Notes: generated from the letters alone by a model not told the origin. DNA of 64,000 nt from Azotobacter beijerinckii (GCF_900110885.1 NZ_FOFJ01000008.1:1-64000), one strand, 5' to 3'. Shown: positions 10,850 through 19,952, counted from the stretch's first letter. Translations and numbers: made by a program.

Positions 10850-11944
10850 TTATGCCGCGTCCTTCTCGGCGGCCTTTCTGGCTTCCAGCTCGCGCACCAG
10901 CGGCAGCACCTTCTCGCCGAAGTAGGCGACCTCTTCCTGGAAGTGCAGGAAGCCGCTGAGGATCAGGTCGACGCCGACGTCCTTGAGGGCGACGATGCGC
11001 TCGGCGATCTGCTGCGGGGTGCCGATCAGGTTGGTCTTGAAGCCGTCGTTGTATTGCACCAGGTCTTCGAAGCTGGACTTGGCCCAGTTGCCATCGCCTT
11101 CCGGACTGGCCGCGCCGGCCTGCCGGACCTCGTGGCCGAAGGCCCGGACCGCTTCCGGATCGGCCTTGGCGATGATCTCGGCCAGCACCGCCCTGGCCTC
11201 CTCCTCGGTATCGCGGGCGATGATGAAGGCGTTCACCCCGACCTTGACCTGGTGGTTGTTGGCCGCCGCCTTGGCGCGCAGGTCGTCCACCTGGGCCTTG
11301 ATCCCTTCCACACTGTTGCCGTTGGTGAAGTACCAGTCGGCCGCCCGCGAGGCCATGTCGCGCGCCGCGCGCGAGCTGCCGCCCTGGAAGATTTCCGGGC
11401 GCGGCTGCTGCAGCGGCTTGGGCTTGAGGCTGTAGTTGTGGAAGCGGTAGAAGTCGCCCCGGTAGGAGAAATCGTCCTGGGTCCAGATGCCCTTGAGCAC
11501 CTCGATGAACTCTTCCGAACGGCGATAGCGCTCGTCGTGCTCCAGCCACGGCTCGCCGATGGCGGTGAACTCGCCGCGGAACCAGCCGGAGACGATGTTC
11601 ACCGCGATGCGGCCGTTGGTCAGGTGGGAAATGGTGGAGATCTGCTTGGCCAGCACCGCCGGATGCCAGGGCCCCGGCAGGATCGCGGCGATCACCCGCA
11701 ACTTCTCGGTGGAGGCCAGCAGCGCGTGGCTGATGGCCACCGACTCGTGCTGGTATTCGGCGCCGTAGCCGGCGGTGAAGCGGATCTGCGACAGCGCGTA
11801 CTCGAAACCGGCGTTCTCGGCGATCTGCGCCAGCTTGCGGTTGTAGTCGATGTCCCAACTGGTGCGTTGCTCGATCTTGCTGACGACGAGGCCGCCGCTG
11901 ACGTTGGGTACCCAGTAGGCGAACTTGATCGGTTGTTGACTCAT
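10850..11944 (-). CDS. sfnG: FMNH2-dependent dimethylsulfone monooxygenase
   Basis: A 364-residue bacterial-luciferase-fold monooxygenase matching SfnG, which oxidises dimethylsulfone to methanesulfinate in the DMS-to-sulfite route. Family markers include IKFAYWVPNVSGGLV at the N-terminus, LPGPWHPAVLAKQ, the FMN-phosphate region IAVNIVSGWFRGEF and EIFQGGSS. Length equals P. putida SfnG. It needs reduced FMN from a separate reductase, and no SsuE/MsuE-type reductase gene is in the window. A sigma-54 promoter and a pair of enhancer-like sites lie upstream, consistent with control by an SfnR-type activator. Confidence 0.95.
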   Translation of the reverse strand: MSQQPIKFAYWVPNVSGGLVVSKIEQRTSWDIDYNRKLAQIAENAGFEYALSQIRFTAGYGAEYQHESVAISHALLASTEKLRVIAAILPGPWHPAVLAKQISTISHLTNGRIAVNIVSGWFRGEFTAIGEPWLEHDERYRRSEEFIEVLKGIWTQDDFSYRGDFYRFHNYSLKPKPLQQPRPEIFQGGSSRAARDMASRAADWYFTNGNSVEGIKAQVDDLRAKAAANNHQVKVGVNAFIIARDTEEEARAVLAEIIAKADPEAVRAFGHEVRQAGAASPEGDGNWAKSSFEDLVQYNDGFKTNLIGTPQQIAERIVALKDVGVDLILSGFLHFQEEVAYFGEKVLPLVRELEARKAAEKDAA

Positions 11945-12018
11945 TTCATGTGCTCCAAGGCCAAGAGGGTGACAGGAAAAACGCCGGGCACCGCAGCGGC
12001 ACCCGCTGAAAGCCCTAG

Positions 12019-12035
12019 AGCAGCCGTCATGCCAA
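12019..12035 (-). promoter_or_regulatory. Sigma-54 promoter of sfnG
   Basis: On the minus strand the sequence reads TTGGCATGACGGCTGCT, with GG and GC separated by exactly 10 nt as required for the -24/-12 elements. The predicted start point is near 12009, about 65 nt before the sfnG ATG. Confidence 0.75.
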
Positions 12036-12088
12036 CATTAAAACCACCTAAAAATCATAAGGTTGCGAAAGAGTCCGGGCTTTTCGCG

Positions 12089-12136
12089 CTGTTCCGCCCT
12101 GCGCAACCTGTTGAACGACTGCTGCCCGGCGGACAG
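12089..12136. promoter_or_regulatory. Paired enhancer-like sites upstream of sfnG
   Basis: Two 18-bp sites begin at 12089 (CTGTTCCG..., degenerate) and 12119 (CTGCTGCCCGGCGGACAG). They are 30 bp apart and centred about -88 and -118 from the predicted sfnG start. The same geometry recurs at other sulfur-block promoters (ribBA, DszA-like, oprD and the divergent oxidoreductase). Confidence 0.55.
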
Positions 12137-12180
12137 CGTTCCCGCCCCGCCGGCAGGCACCCATCGCCACCAAAGGATTC

Positions 12181-12252
12181 GGTAGGGCGGGTGCAACCCG
12201 CCGATTTCAGTGCGCCCCCGCGCCATGTTCGGCGGGTTTCACCCGCCCTACC
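12181..12252. repeat. REP-like palindromic element
   Basis: A 72-bp element in which arms 12181-12204 and 12229-12252 are inverted copies of each other; each contains an inner palindrome GGGCGGGTGCAACCCGCC or its counterpart. It is a typical dispersed pseudomonad palindromic repeat. A related element lies at 21697-21794. Confidence 0.75.
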
Positions 12253-12283
12253 GGCACGCACGACGGCCCGCCCCTCGCCCCAG

Positions 12284-12331
12284 CTGTTGCCCAGGCCGCA
12301 GTCCGCCAGCAAGTTGTGCCGCAGGCAACAG
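12284..12331. promoter_or_regulatory. Paired enhancer-like sites upstream of the 12466 oxidoreductase
   Basis: Sites at 12284 (CTGTTGCCCAGGCCGCAG) and 12314 (TTGTGCCGCAGGCAACAG) are spaced 30 bp. They are centred about -116 and -86 from the sigma-54 start predicted near 12409. One has a perfect left half and the other a perfect right half of the palindrome CTGTTGCC-NN-GGCAACAG. Confidence 0.65.
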
Positions 12332-12383
12332 GAAAATCCCCCGCCGGCGGCCGAAACCCGCATGGTTACTGGCTTGGCGGAGC

Positions 12384-12399
12384 AGGCACGGCCTGTGCA
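12384..12399 (+). promoter_or_regulatory. Sigma-54 promoter of the 12466 oxidoreductase operon
   Basis: AGGCACGGCCTGTGCA contains -24 GGCACG and -12 TGC with GG-N10-GC spacing, close to the consensus TGGCACG-N4-TTGC. It lies about 65 nt upstream of the gene, divergent from the sfnG promoter. Confidence 0.75.
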
Positions 12400-12465
12400 A
12401 AAGGCTTGGCAACACGGCGGCCGTCATCCCGGCTGCCGCGACCGTTCCCATTCAGGAGCCTTGCC

Positions 12466-13707
12466 ATGACCGCCCAGCAACATCTGCCATCCCTCTCCAC
12501 CGGCGCCGACTACGAGCAGTTGGCCGCGCGCTTTCGGCCGATCTTCGCGCGCATCGCCGAAGGCGCCGTCGAGCGCGAGCGCAGCCGCAGCCTGCCGTAC
12601 GAACAGATCAAGTGGCTCAAGGAAGCCGGCTTCGGCGCCGTGCGCGTGCCGGTGGAATACGGCGGCGCCGGCGCCTCGCTGCCGCAACTGGTGCAACTGT
12701 TGATCGAGCTGGCCGAGGCCGACTCCAGCGTGCCGCAGGCGCTGCGCGGCCACTTCGCCTTCGTCGAGGACCGCCTCAACGCCCAGGCCGTCGCCCCGCA
12801 GGACAAGTGGTTCCGGCGCTTCGTCGCCGGCGAGCTGGTCGGCAACGCCTGGACCGAGATCGGCGCGGTGAAGATCGGCGAAGTCGGCACCCGGGTCAGC
12901 CGGAAGGACGGCCAGTGGGTGGTCAACGGCCGCAAGTACTACAGCACCGGCAGCATCTTCGCCGACTGGATCGACGTCTACGCCCAGCGCGACGATGGCG
13001 GCCGCGACGTGATCGCCGCGGTCAGCACCCACCAGAGCGGCGTGCAGCAGCACGACGACTGGGACGGCTTCGGCCAGCGCACCACCGGCAGCGGCACCTC
13101 GGTGTTCAGCGACGCGGTGGTCGCCGAGGAAAACCTCATCGACTTCGATACCCGCTTCAAATACCAGACCGCCTTCTACCAGTTGGTGCTGATCGCCGTA
13201 CTGGCCGGCAGCGGGCGCGGCGCGCTGCGCGACTTCGCCGCCGAGGTGCGCCAGCGCACGCGCATCTTCAGCACCGGCAACGCCCCGCGGGTCAGCCAGG
13301 ACCCGCAGGTGCTGCAGGTGATCGGCAAGGCTTCCGCCCTGGTCTACGCCGCCGAAGCCACCGCCCTGCGCGCCGCCGCCGCGGCCCAGCGCGCCTACGA
13401 AACCCGCTTCGGCAACGACGCGGCCGCCGAGCACGCCGCCAACGTCGCCGCCGAGCTGGAGTCGGCCCAGGCCCAGGTGGTGATCGCCGAGCTGATCCTG
13501 TGCGTCACCACCGACCTGTTCAACGCCCTCGGCGCCTCGGCCACCAGCGAGACCAAGCAGCTCGATCGCCACTGGCGCAACGCGCGCACCGCCGCCTCGC
13601 ACAACCCGCTGATCTACAAGGAACGCATCGTCGGCGACTGGGAGGTCAACGGCACAGAGCCGCCCTATGTCTGGCAGATCGGCAGCGGCCCGAGCGCCGC
13701 CGCCTGA
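12466..13707 (+). CDS. SfnB/DszC-type acyl-CoA-dehydrogenase-fold oxidoreductase 1
   Basis: A 413-residue flavoprotein with the acyl-CoA dehydrogenase fold in the monooxygenase subfamily (SfnB, DszC). N-terminal helices lead to VPVEYGGAGASLPQL, a beta domain with GRKYYSTGSIFADWI and DGFGQRTTGSGTSVF, and the C-terminal motif DRHWRNARTAASHNP that marks this subfamily. Known relatives oxidise organosulfur compounds using FMNH2 and oxygen. Start chosen at ATG 12466, which has CAGGAG upstream; the longer frame begins before the promoter. It is followed 43 nt later by sfnB and divergent from sfnG. Confidence 0.87.
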   Translation: MTAQQHLPSLSTGADYEQLAARFRPIFARIAEGAVERERSRSLPYEQIKWLKEAGFGAVRVPVEYGGAGASLPQLVQLLIELAEADSSVPQALRGHFAFVEDRLNAQAVAPQDKWFRRFVAGELVGNAWTEIGAVKIGEVGTRVSRKDGQWVVNGRKYYSTGSIFADWIDVYAQRDDGGRDVIAAVSTHQSGVQQHDDWDGFGQRTTGSGTSVFSDAVVAEENLIDFDTRFKYQTAFYQLVLIAVLAGSGRGALRDFAAEVRQRTRIFSTGNAPRVSQDPQVLQVIGKASALVYAAEATALRAAAAAQRAYETRFGNDAAAEHAANVAAELESAQAQVVIAELILCVTTDLFNALGASATSETKQLDRHWRNARTAASHNPLIYKERIVGDWEVNGTEPPYVWQIGSGPSAAA

Positions 13708-13750
13708 GCAAGTCCTCTCCAGCGAACGTCATGCACGAAAGGAAATCCCC

Positions 13751-14995
13751 ATGAGCGAACTGCACGCCCCGGCCCGCCCGGCCGATCCCTACCTGCAAGC
13801 GCTGCCGCAGCAGCCGGCGCACCGCATCCGCAGCGACGCCGAGGCCATCGAGATCGCCCGCGCCCTGGCCGCCGACTTCGCCCGCGAGGCGGCCCAGCGC
13901 GACCGCGAGCGGCGCCTGCCGGTGGCGGAACTGAACGCCTTCTCGCAGAGCGGCCTGTGGGGCATCACCGTGCCCAAGGCCTACGGCGGTGCCGAGGTCA
14001 GCTACCGGACCCTCGGCGAAGTGATCAAGACCATCGCCGCCGCCGATCCCTCGCTGGCCCAGCTGCCGCAGAACCACCTGGCCATCGTCGACCACCTGCG
14101 CCTGGACGGCGACGAAACCCAGAAGCGCTACTTCTTCGGCCTGGTGCTCGACGGCGTGCGCTTCGGCAACGCCTTCTCCGAGCGCAACAGCCGCACCGTG
14201 GCCGAGTTCGAGACGCGCCTGACCCCGGACGGCGAAGGCTTCTTCCGGGTCGACGGGCAGAAGTTCTACTCCAGCGGCGCCCTGCTCGCCCACTGGGTGC
14301 CCACCGTCGCGGTGGACGCCGAGAAACGCCCCTTCCTGGCCTTCATCCGCCGCGACGCCGAGGGGCTGGAAGTCATCAACGACTGGTCCGGCTTCGGCCA
14401 GCGCACCACCGCCAGCGGCACCGTGCGGGTGAACAACGTGCGCATCCCGGCCGCGCACCTGCTGCCGGTCCACCAGGCCTTCGAGCGGCCCACCGCCGCC
14501 GGGCCGATCTCCCAGTTCCTGCAGGCCGCCATCGACGCCGGCATCGCCCGCGGCGCGCTGGCCGACACCCAGGAACAGGTCCGCCGCCACGCCCGCCCCT
14601 GGCTCGACTCCGGCCTCGAACACGCCTGGCAGGACCCCTACACCCTGCAGCAGATCGGCGACCTGCAGATCCGCCAGCGCGCCGCCGAAGCGGTGCTCGA
14701 CCTGGCCGCCGACCGGATCCAGCTCGCCGTCGCCCATCCCGACGAGGAAAGCGTCGCCGCCGCCTCCATCGCCGTGGCCGAAGCCAAGGTGCTCACCACC
14801 GAGGCGGCGATCCTCGCCGGCAACAAGCTGTTCGAACTGGCCGGCACCCGCTCCACCCTCGAGGAGTACAACCTCGACCGCCACTGGCGCAACGCCCGCA
14901 CCCACACCCTGCACGACCCGGTGCGCTGGAAGTTCAGCATCATCGGCAACTACTACCTCAACGGCATCAAGCCGGCGCGCCATCCCTGGCTGTAG
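13751..14995 (+). CDS. sfnB: SfnB family sulfur acquisition oxidoreductase
   Basis: A 414-residue acyl-CoA-dehydrogenase-fold flavoprotein closely resembling SfnB. Seen are VPKAYGGAEVSYRTLGEV, GQKFYSSGALLAHWVP, DWSGFGQRTTASGTVRV and the C-terminal DRHWRNARTHTLHDPVRWK. SfnB is associated with use of dimethylsulfone and other organosulfur compounds under sulfate limitation; its exact reaction is not settled. ATG 13751 follows an AAGGAAA-type ribosome-binding site. It is co-transcribed with the preceding paralog and probably shares the sigma-54 promoter at 12384. Confidence 0.9.
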   Translation: MSELHAPARPADPYLQALPQQPAHRIRSDAEAIEIARALAADFAREAAQRDRERRLPVAELNAFSQSGLWGITVPKAYGGAEVSYRTLGEVIKTIAAADPSLAQLPQNHLAIVDHLRLDGDETQKRYFFGLVLDGVRFGNAFSERNSRTVAEFETRLTPDGEGFFRVDGQKFYSSGALLAHWVPTVAVDAEKRPFLAFIRRDAEGLEVINDWSGFGQRTTASGTVRVNNVRIPAAHLLPVHQAFERPTAAGPISQFLQAAIDAGIARGALADTQEQVRRHARPWLDSGLEHAWQDPYTLQQIGDLQIRQRAAEAVLDLAADRIQLAVAHPDEESVAAASIAVAEAKVLTTEAAILAGNKLFELAGTRSTLEEYNLDRHWRNARTHTLHDPVRWKFSIIGNYYLNGIKPARHPWL

Positions 14996-15109
14996 CGGAG
15001 CGACCCGCCCCGCCGCCGCCCCCTCGGCGGCGGAGGCTTCGCCAATGCGCAACTGTGGCGGCGGGCGACGGACGGTAAGCTGGGCCCGTCTTCCTCACGA
15101 GAAACCGCC

Positions 15110-16069
15110 ATGCAGCCCACCCTTCTCCTCGCCTCACGTGTTTCCGAATCCTTCCATGAATGCCTGAAAGCCCGCTTCAGGGTCGTCGAGGCCACGGCCG
15201 CCGGCTTCGACGCCGCGGTCGCCGCGCTGGCGCCGGAACTGGCCGGAGAAATACGCATCGTCGTCGCCTTCGGCTCGACGCACATGCCGGGCGCGGCGCT
15301 GGCCCGGCTGCCACAGCTGGGGCTGATCTGCTGCCTGGGCAGCGGTTACGACGGCATCGACCTGGACTACGCCCGGGAACGCGGGATCGCCGTGACCAAC
15401 AGTCCCGGCGCCAATGCCAGAAGCGTGGCCGACCTGGCGATGGGCCTGCTGATTTCGAGCGTCAGGAACCTTCCCGCCGCCCGCCACTACTTGGAGGCCG
15501 GGCGCTGGCAGGGCAATGCCGGCGAGCGCATGCAGCCGGTGCGCGGGCTGACCGGCCGCCGGCTGGGCATCTGCGGCCTGGGCGCCATCGGCCTGAATAT
15601 CGCCAGACGCGCCGCGGCCTTCGACATGGAGGTCGGTTACCACGGCAGGAAGGTCCGCCCGGAGGTTCCCTACCCGTATTTCGAGTCCATCGTGCAACTG
15701 GCCACCTGGGCGGACGTGCTGGTCGTGTCCCTGCGGGCAGACGCCAGCACCTACCATGCGATCGACGCCACGGTGCTGCATGCACTGGGTCCGCAGGGGT
15801 TCCTGATCAATGTTTCCCGGGGCACGACTGTCGATGAAAAAGCCCTGCTGGATGCGTTGAAAACCGGCCAGATCGCCGGCGCGGGACTGGATGTCTACGA
15901 GCACGAGCCGTCGATCCCCGGCGAACTCTTCCAGCTCCCCCACGTGACCCTGACGCCGCACATCGGCGGCAGCACCCTCGAGGCGGCGCAGGAGCAGGAG
16001 GCCTGCGTCCTGGCCAATATCGAGGCGTACCTGAAGGGGGAGCCGCCCCGCACCCCCGTCTCCCCGTAG
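15110..16069 (+). CDS. D-2-hydroxyacid dehydrogenase (GhrB-like)
   Basis: A 319-residue NAD(P)-dependent reductase of the D-isomer-specific 2-hydroxyacid dehydrogenase family. The dinucleotide motif GLGAIGLNIARR is central. The catalytic triad is visible as Arg in INVSRGT, Glu in YEHEP and His in TPHIGGST. The substrate is probably glyoxylate, hydroxypyruvate or a related 2-oxoacid by family resemblance. It stands alone, 114 bp after sfnB, with its own ribosome-binding site, so a link to sulfur metabolism is not shown. Confidence 0.88.
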   Translation: MQPTLLLASRVSESFHECLKARFRVVEATAAGFDAAVAALAPELAGEIRIVVAFGSTHMPGAALARLPQLGLICCLGSGYDGIDLDYARERGIAVTNSPGANARSVADLAMGLLISSVRNLPAARHYLEAGRWQGNAGERMQPVRGLTGRRLGICGLGAIGLNIARRAAAFDMEVGYHGRKVRPEVPYPYFESIVQLATWADVLVVSLRADASTYHAIDATVLHALGPQGFLINVSRGTTVDEKALLDALKTGQIAGAGLDVYEHEPSIPGELFQLPHVTLTPHIGGSTLEAAQEQEACVLANIEAYLKGEPPRTPVSP

Positions 16070-16276
16070 CCGACACATCATCCGGGAAGCGGGCCGCCTG
16101 GCGCATACCGATCGCAGCATTGGCCCGGAGAGGCAACCGCCCATCGAGATCGCTATGCGCCACCGGTCGCCCCAACGTCCCCTCGCGGAAATCATTAAAG
16201 AACTTACCGTTTAGACGAGGAGTCCATAGTCCTGTTGACACGCCGTAATTCCCCAAGAAGAACAGGAGTGAACGAC

Positions 16277-16669
16277 ATGAAAAAGCATCCCCAAACGTGT
16301 ATCGCCATTGCCCTTGCGGCGGCTTTGGGCCTTTCGATGGCCAATGGCGTTCTGGCCGACGCCGGCAGGCATGATCGGGCACAACCCGTGCTCGTCGCCG
16401 CCAACGAAACCATGGACCAGCTCAGTAGCGGTGTGGACAAGGCCGGCGAAACGGTTTCCGACAGCTGGATCACCAGCAAGGTGAAATCCACCTTCCTGGC
16501 CGACACCAGCCTCAGCGGGATGGACATCAAGGTGGAAACCACCCAGGGCGTCGTGTCGCTGTCGGGTACGGTCGGCAGCAAGGCCGAAAAAGAGCTGGCC
16601 ATCCAGAAAGCCAAGACCATCAAGGGCGTGACGGGCGTATCCGCCGATGCCCTGAAGGTGGCCGAATAG
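16277..16669 (+). CDS. BON-domain periplasmic protein (OsmY-like)
   Basis: A 130-residue exported protein. A signal peptide (MKKHPQTCIAIALAAALGLS...) precedes one BON domain (ITSKVKSTFLADTSL ... VVSLSGTVGSKAEKELAIQKAK). BON proteins bind phospholipids and are often osmotic or envelope-stress induced. ATG 16277 has AGGAG at 16264; an earlier in-frame ATG lacks one. Monocistronic. No function specific to the sulfur block is suggested. Confidence 0.85.
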   Translation: MKKHPQTCIAIALAAALGLSMANGVLADAGRHDRAQPVLVAANETMDQLSSGVDKAGETVSDSWITSKVKSTFLADTSLSGMDIKVETTQGVVSLSGTVGSKAEKELAIQKAKTIKGVTGVSADALKVAE

Positions 16670-16923
16670 CGGTACGCCCCGGTCCCGCAGGAGAAGGGCG
16701 CGCGCTTCGCGACGCCCTGCGCGGGGACCGGCCCCCGGAATCCATCCCCGCTCCTTCGCAAGCGCCGTGCCCCCCACCGGCATCCGCGGCGCCGGCGCCG
16801 GCGCCGCGCCCAGCCTCCTTATCGCACTCCAGCGGACCCGCGCCGAACGGACGACGGCGCGGCGGCTGCAGTCCGCCGACGCCTGGGATAAGCTGCCCCA
16901 CCATTTCCAGCCGGGGAACATCC

Positions 16924-17895
16924 ATGGGTCAGGTCGTTGCCGCCGCCGCCTACCACCAGGGCCGCAAAGTCGCCGATATCCGCCTCGAAGAAGGCAACCA
17001 GTGGGCCGCCCAGCCGGGGCACATGGTCTGGATCGGCCTGCGCGACCCCGACGGCAGCCAGCTGCACTGCCTGCAGCAGCAGTTCAACCTGCACGAGCTG
17101 GCCATGGAGGACGCCATCGCCCAGCACACCCGGCCCAAGCTGGAAACCTTCGGCGACGCGCTGTTTTTGGTGCTGTATTCGCCGATCCGCGTCGATGGCC
17201 ACCTGCAGTTCGTCGAGACCCAGCTGTTCGCCGGCAAGGGCTACGTGATCAGCGCCCGCTACGGCGACTCGGCGCCCTACTCCGCCGTGCGCCAGCGCTG
17301 CGAGGCCCGCCCGCTGCTGCTGGCGCACGGCGAGGACTTCGTGCTCTACGCCCTGCTCAGCTTCGTCATCGAGAACTACCGGCCGCTGCTGGACAGCATG
17401 TTCGGCGAGTTGCAGGAGATCGAGCAGACCGTCCTCGACCGCCCGCTGCGTCCGGTCGACGTCGAACGGATCTCCAGCCTGCGCCGCGACCTGCTGCGCC
17501 TGCGCCGGCAGATCGCGCCCATGGCGGAGATCTGCAGCGAGCTGCAGCAGCTCGACTTTCCGTTCATCGACAAGCACATGCGCCCGTACTTCCGCGACAT
17601 CGCGATCCACGTCGCGCGCCTGCAGGAAGACCTCACCAGCCAGCGCGAGATGGCCGACCACGCCATCGAGATCGGCCTGCTGCTCGAGTCCTCGCGGCAG
17701 AGCGTGGTGCAGCGCAAGTTCGCCGCCTGGGCGGCGATCCTCGCCTTCCCCACCGCGGTGGCCGGCATCTACGGGATGAACTTCGAGCACATGCCCGAAC
17801 TCGGCTGGCGCTACGGCTACTTCGCTGTCCTCGGCATCATCGTCCTCGGCTGCGGCACGCTGTTCGCCAACTTCAAGCGCATGAACTGGCTGTAG
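16924..17895 (+). CDS. corA: CorA-family magnesium/cobalt transporter
   Basis: A 323-residue CorA-type channel. The long N-terminal cytoplasmic alpha/beta domain is followed by two C-terminal transmembrane helices and the selectivity motif YGMNF between them. The acidic loop after GMN reads EHMPEL, compatible with Mg2+ or Co2+ uptake. Length and architecture match the family. The 254-bp region before it (16670-16923) holds no gene; the gene converges with the nitroreductase gene downstream. Confidence 0.9.
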   Translation: MGQVVAAAAYHQGRKVADIRLEEGNQWAAQPGHMVWIGLRDPDGSQLHCLQQQFNLHELAMEDAIAQHTRPKLETFGDALFLVLYSPIRVDGHLQFVETQLFAGKGYVISARYGDSAPYSAVRQRCEARPLLLAHGEDFVLYALLSFVIENYRPLLDSMFGELQEIEQTVLDRPLRPVDVERISSLRRDLLRLRRQIAPMAEICSELQQLDFPFIDKHMRPYFRDIAIHVARLQEDLTSQREMADHAIEIGLLLESSRQSVVQRKFAAWAAILAFPTAVAGIYGMNFEHMPELGWRYGYFAVLGIIVLGCGTLFANFKRMNWL

Positions 17896-17940
17896 CCCGC
17901 GCCCGCTCTGCACCACCGGCAACGCCCGCCGCCGGCCCGT

Positions 17941-18768
17941 CTAGCGCAACGGAAAGCCCTGCGCCTTGACCGCCTCGGCCAGCCGTTCGCGGCCGTGCAG
18001 GGTTTCGATGCTCTTCAGCCGCTCCAGCGACTGCCGGCTCCAGCCGGGCGACGGCTGCCCCTGCGCGGCGAAGAAGGCGGTGATGGCCCGGTCGTAGTCG
18101 TCGATCAGTTGCGCCTCCTGCTCGTGCACCGCATAGGTCTCGCGGTGCAGGATCAGGCTCTGCGGCAAGCGCGGCTTGACCTGCGCCGGCTTGTCCGGGT
18201 CGGGGTAGCCGACGCAGAGGCCGAACACCGGGTAGACCAGCGGCGGCAGGCGCAGCTCCTCGCTCACCGCCTGCAGCCGGTTGCGCAGGGCGCCGATGTA
18301 GACGGTGCCCAGCCCCAGGGACTCGGCGGCGGTGACGGCGTTCTGCGCGGCCAGCGCCGCATCGACGGCGCCCATCAGGAAGCTGTCCAGATAGGGCAGC
18401 GCCTGCAGCTCGACCTCCCGGCGCTCGGCCAGGCGCTGGAGGCGCGAGAAGTCCGCCAGCCAGACCAGGAACAGCGGCGCCTGGCGGATATGCGCCTGGC
18501 CGTTGGCCAGTTCGGCCAGACGCGCCTTGCGCTGCGGGTCCTCGACGGCCAGCAGGCTCCACACCTGCAGGTTGGAGGAGCTGGCCGCCGACTGGGCGGC
18601 GGCCAGCAGGGTTTCCAGCGTGCCGTCGGGCAGCGGCCGGTCGAGGTAGGCACGCACGCTGCGGTGTTCGAGCAGCGTCGCGACGACCGCATCGGGGATG
18701 AAGGCGCCCGGCTCCGGGGCGCCGTCACGGTAGCGTTGTTGCCACAGGCGGTTGTTCGTTTCAGGCAT
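17941..18768 (-). CDS. NfsA-type NAD(P)H nitroreductase (FMN)
   Basis: A 275-residue nitroreductase-family flavoprotein similar to NfsA/FRP. It shows LLEHRSVRAYLDRPLP (FMN-binding), AAQSAASSSNLQVWSLLAVED and SLGLGTVYIGALRN. Such enzymes reduce nitro compounds and, in some members, free FMN. It follows the ribBA-like gene by 53 bp on the same strand and probably shares its sigma-54 promoter. It is the only plausible source of reduced FMN for the monooxygenases within the window; that role is inference. Confidence 0.85.
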   Translation of the reverse strand: MPETNNRLWQQRYRDGAPEPGAFIPDAVVATLLEHRSVRAYLDRPLPDGTLETLLAAAQSAASSSNLQVWSLLAVEDPQRKARLAELANGQAHIRQAPLFLVWLADFSRLQRLAERREVELQALPYLDSFLMGAVDAALAAQNAVTAAESLGLGTVYIGALRNRLQAVSEELRLPPLVYPVFGLCVGYPDPDKPAQVKPRLPQSLILHRETYAVHEQEAQLIDDYDRAITAFFAAQGQPSPGWSRQSLERLKSIETLHGRERLAEAVKAQGFPLR

Positions 18769-18821
18769 GTCGGTTCCTCGGGTTCAAGGTTGCTTGCGCA
18801 GGATAAGGCTGGCGAATCGGT

Positions 18822-19952
18822 TCAGGCCCGCCCTTGGACCACCACCGGCAGCACCAGGCGATGGCCCAGGCGCTCGCGCTTGGTCGCCAGATAATGCTGG
18901 TTGGCCGGATTGGCGGGTACTTCGTGGGCCAGTTGGCGCTGCACCGCGATGCCCGCTTCCTGCAGGGCGCGGGCCTTGGCCGGGTTGTTGCTGAGCAGCT
19001 GCACCGAGCGCACGCCGAGGTGCCCGAGGATGGCGGCGGCGGCGCGATAGTCGCGGGCCTCGACCGGCAGGCCGAGGGCCCGGTTGGCCTCCACGGTGTC
19101 CAGCCCGCCGTCCTGCAGGGCGTAGGCGCGCAGCTTGGCGGCCAGGCCGATGCCGCGGCCCTCGTGGCCGGTGAGGTAGAGCAGCGCGCCGCGGCCCTCG
19201 CGGGCGATGCGCGCCAGGGCCAGGTCGAGCTGTTCGCCGCAGTCGCAGCGCAGCGAGCCGAGCACGTCGCCGGTCAGGCATTCGGAATGCAGGCGGGTCA
19301 GCAACCCCTCGCCCGCCGCCTCGCCGGCGAGCAGCACCGGGTATTCGCCGCCCTCGAAGGCGTACAGGTGCAGGCAGAATTCGCCGTGACGGGTCGGCAG
19401 GCGGGTTTCGGCGAGCAGCTGCGGCGCCGGCGCAACCTCGCGGGCGCGGCGCCAGGCGATCAGCTGCTCGATGCTGACGATCGGCAGGCCGTGCTCGCGG
19501 GCGAAGGCGAAGAGTTCGGGGCGGCGCGCCATGCTGCCGTCGTCGTTGACGATCTCGCAGAGCACCCCGGCCGGGCGGCGCCCGGCGAGCACGGCCAGAT
19601 CCAGCGCCGCCTCGGTGTGCCTGGGGCGCTCCAGCACCCCGCCGGTGCTGGTGCCGTGGCGGTAGTCGACGCTGACGGTGAAGGCGGTCTGGTGGGACTC
19701 GCTGTTGGCCTCGACCATCAGCGGCAGTGCGAGCGCGTCGAGGCGCTCGCCGGGCAGCGCGACGCAGACCAGACCGCTGCTGTGGCGGACCAGGAAGGCC
19801 ATCTGCGCGGGGCTGATGGCGTCGGCGGCGACGATCAGATCGCCCTCGTTCTCGCGGTCGGTGTCGTCGACCACGACGACGAATTCGCCGCGGGCGATGG
19901 CGGCGATGGCGGTCTCGACGGTATCGAACGAGGCCTCGGCAAAGACTGGCAT
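18822..19952 (-). CDS. ribBA: RibBA-type riboflavin biosynthesis protein with shortened RibB domain
   Basis: A 376-residue fusion. The N-terminal DHBP synthase domain has VVVDDTDRENEGDLI, the Glu/Asp-rich substrate loop, but after FTVSVDYRHGTSTG (residue 104) it jumps straight to GVLERPRHTEA. About 37 residues present in ordinary RibB, including the RPGHxFPL stretch, are missing in frame. The C-terminal GTP cyclohydrolase II domain looks intact: zinc cysteines SECLTGDVLGSLRCDCG, RAYALQD tyrosine and EARDY arginine. One oddity there is YLTGHEGRGIGL, where Arg is usual in place of Thr. It is probably a dedicated, sulfur-regulated GTP cyclohydrolase II; RibB activity is doubtful. Confidence 0.88.
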   Translation of the reverse strand: MPVFAEASFDTVETAIAAIARGEFVVVVDDTDRENEGDLIVAADAISPAQMAFLVRHSSGLVCVALPGERLDALALPLMVEANSESHQTAFTVSVDYRHGTSTGGVLERPRHTEAALDLAVLAGRRPAGVLCEIVNDDGSMARRPELFAFAREHGLPIVSIEQLIAWRRAREVAPAPQLLAETRLPTRHGEFCLHLYAFEGGEYPVLLAGEAAGEGLLTRLHSECLTGDVLGSLRCDCGEQLDLALARIAREGRGALLYLTGHEGRGIGLAAKLRAYALQDGGLDTVEANRALGLPVEARDYRAAAAILGHLGVRSVQLLSNNPAKARALQEAGIAVQRQLAHEVPANPANQHYLATKRERLGHRLVLPVVVQGRA

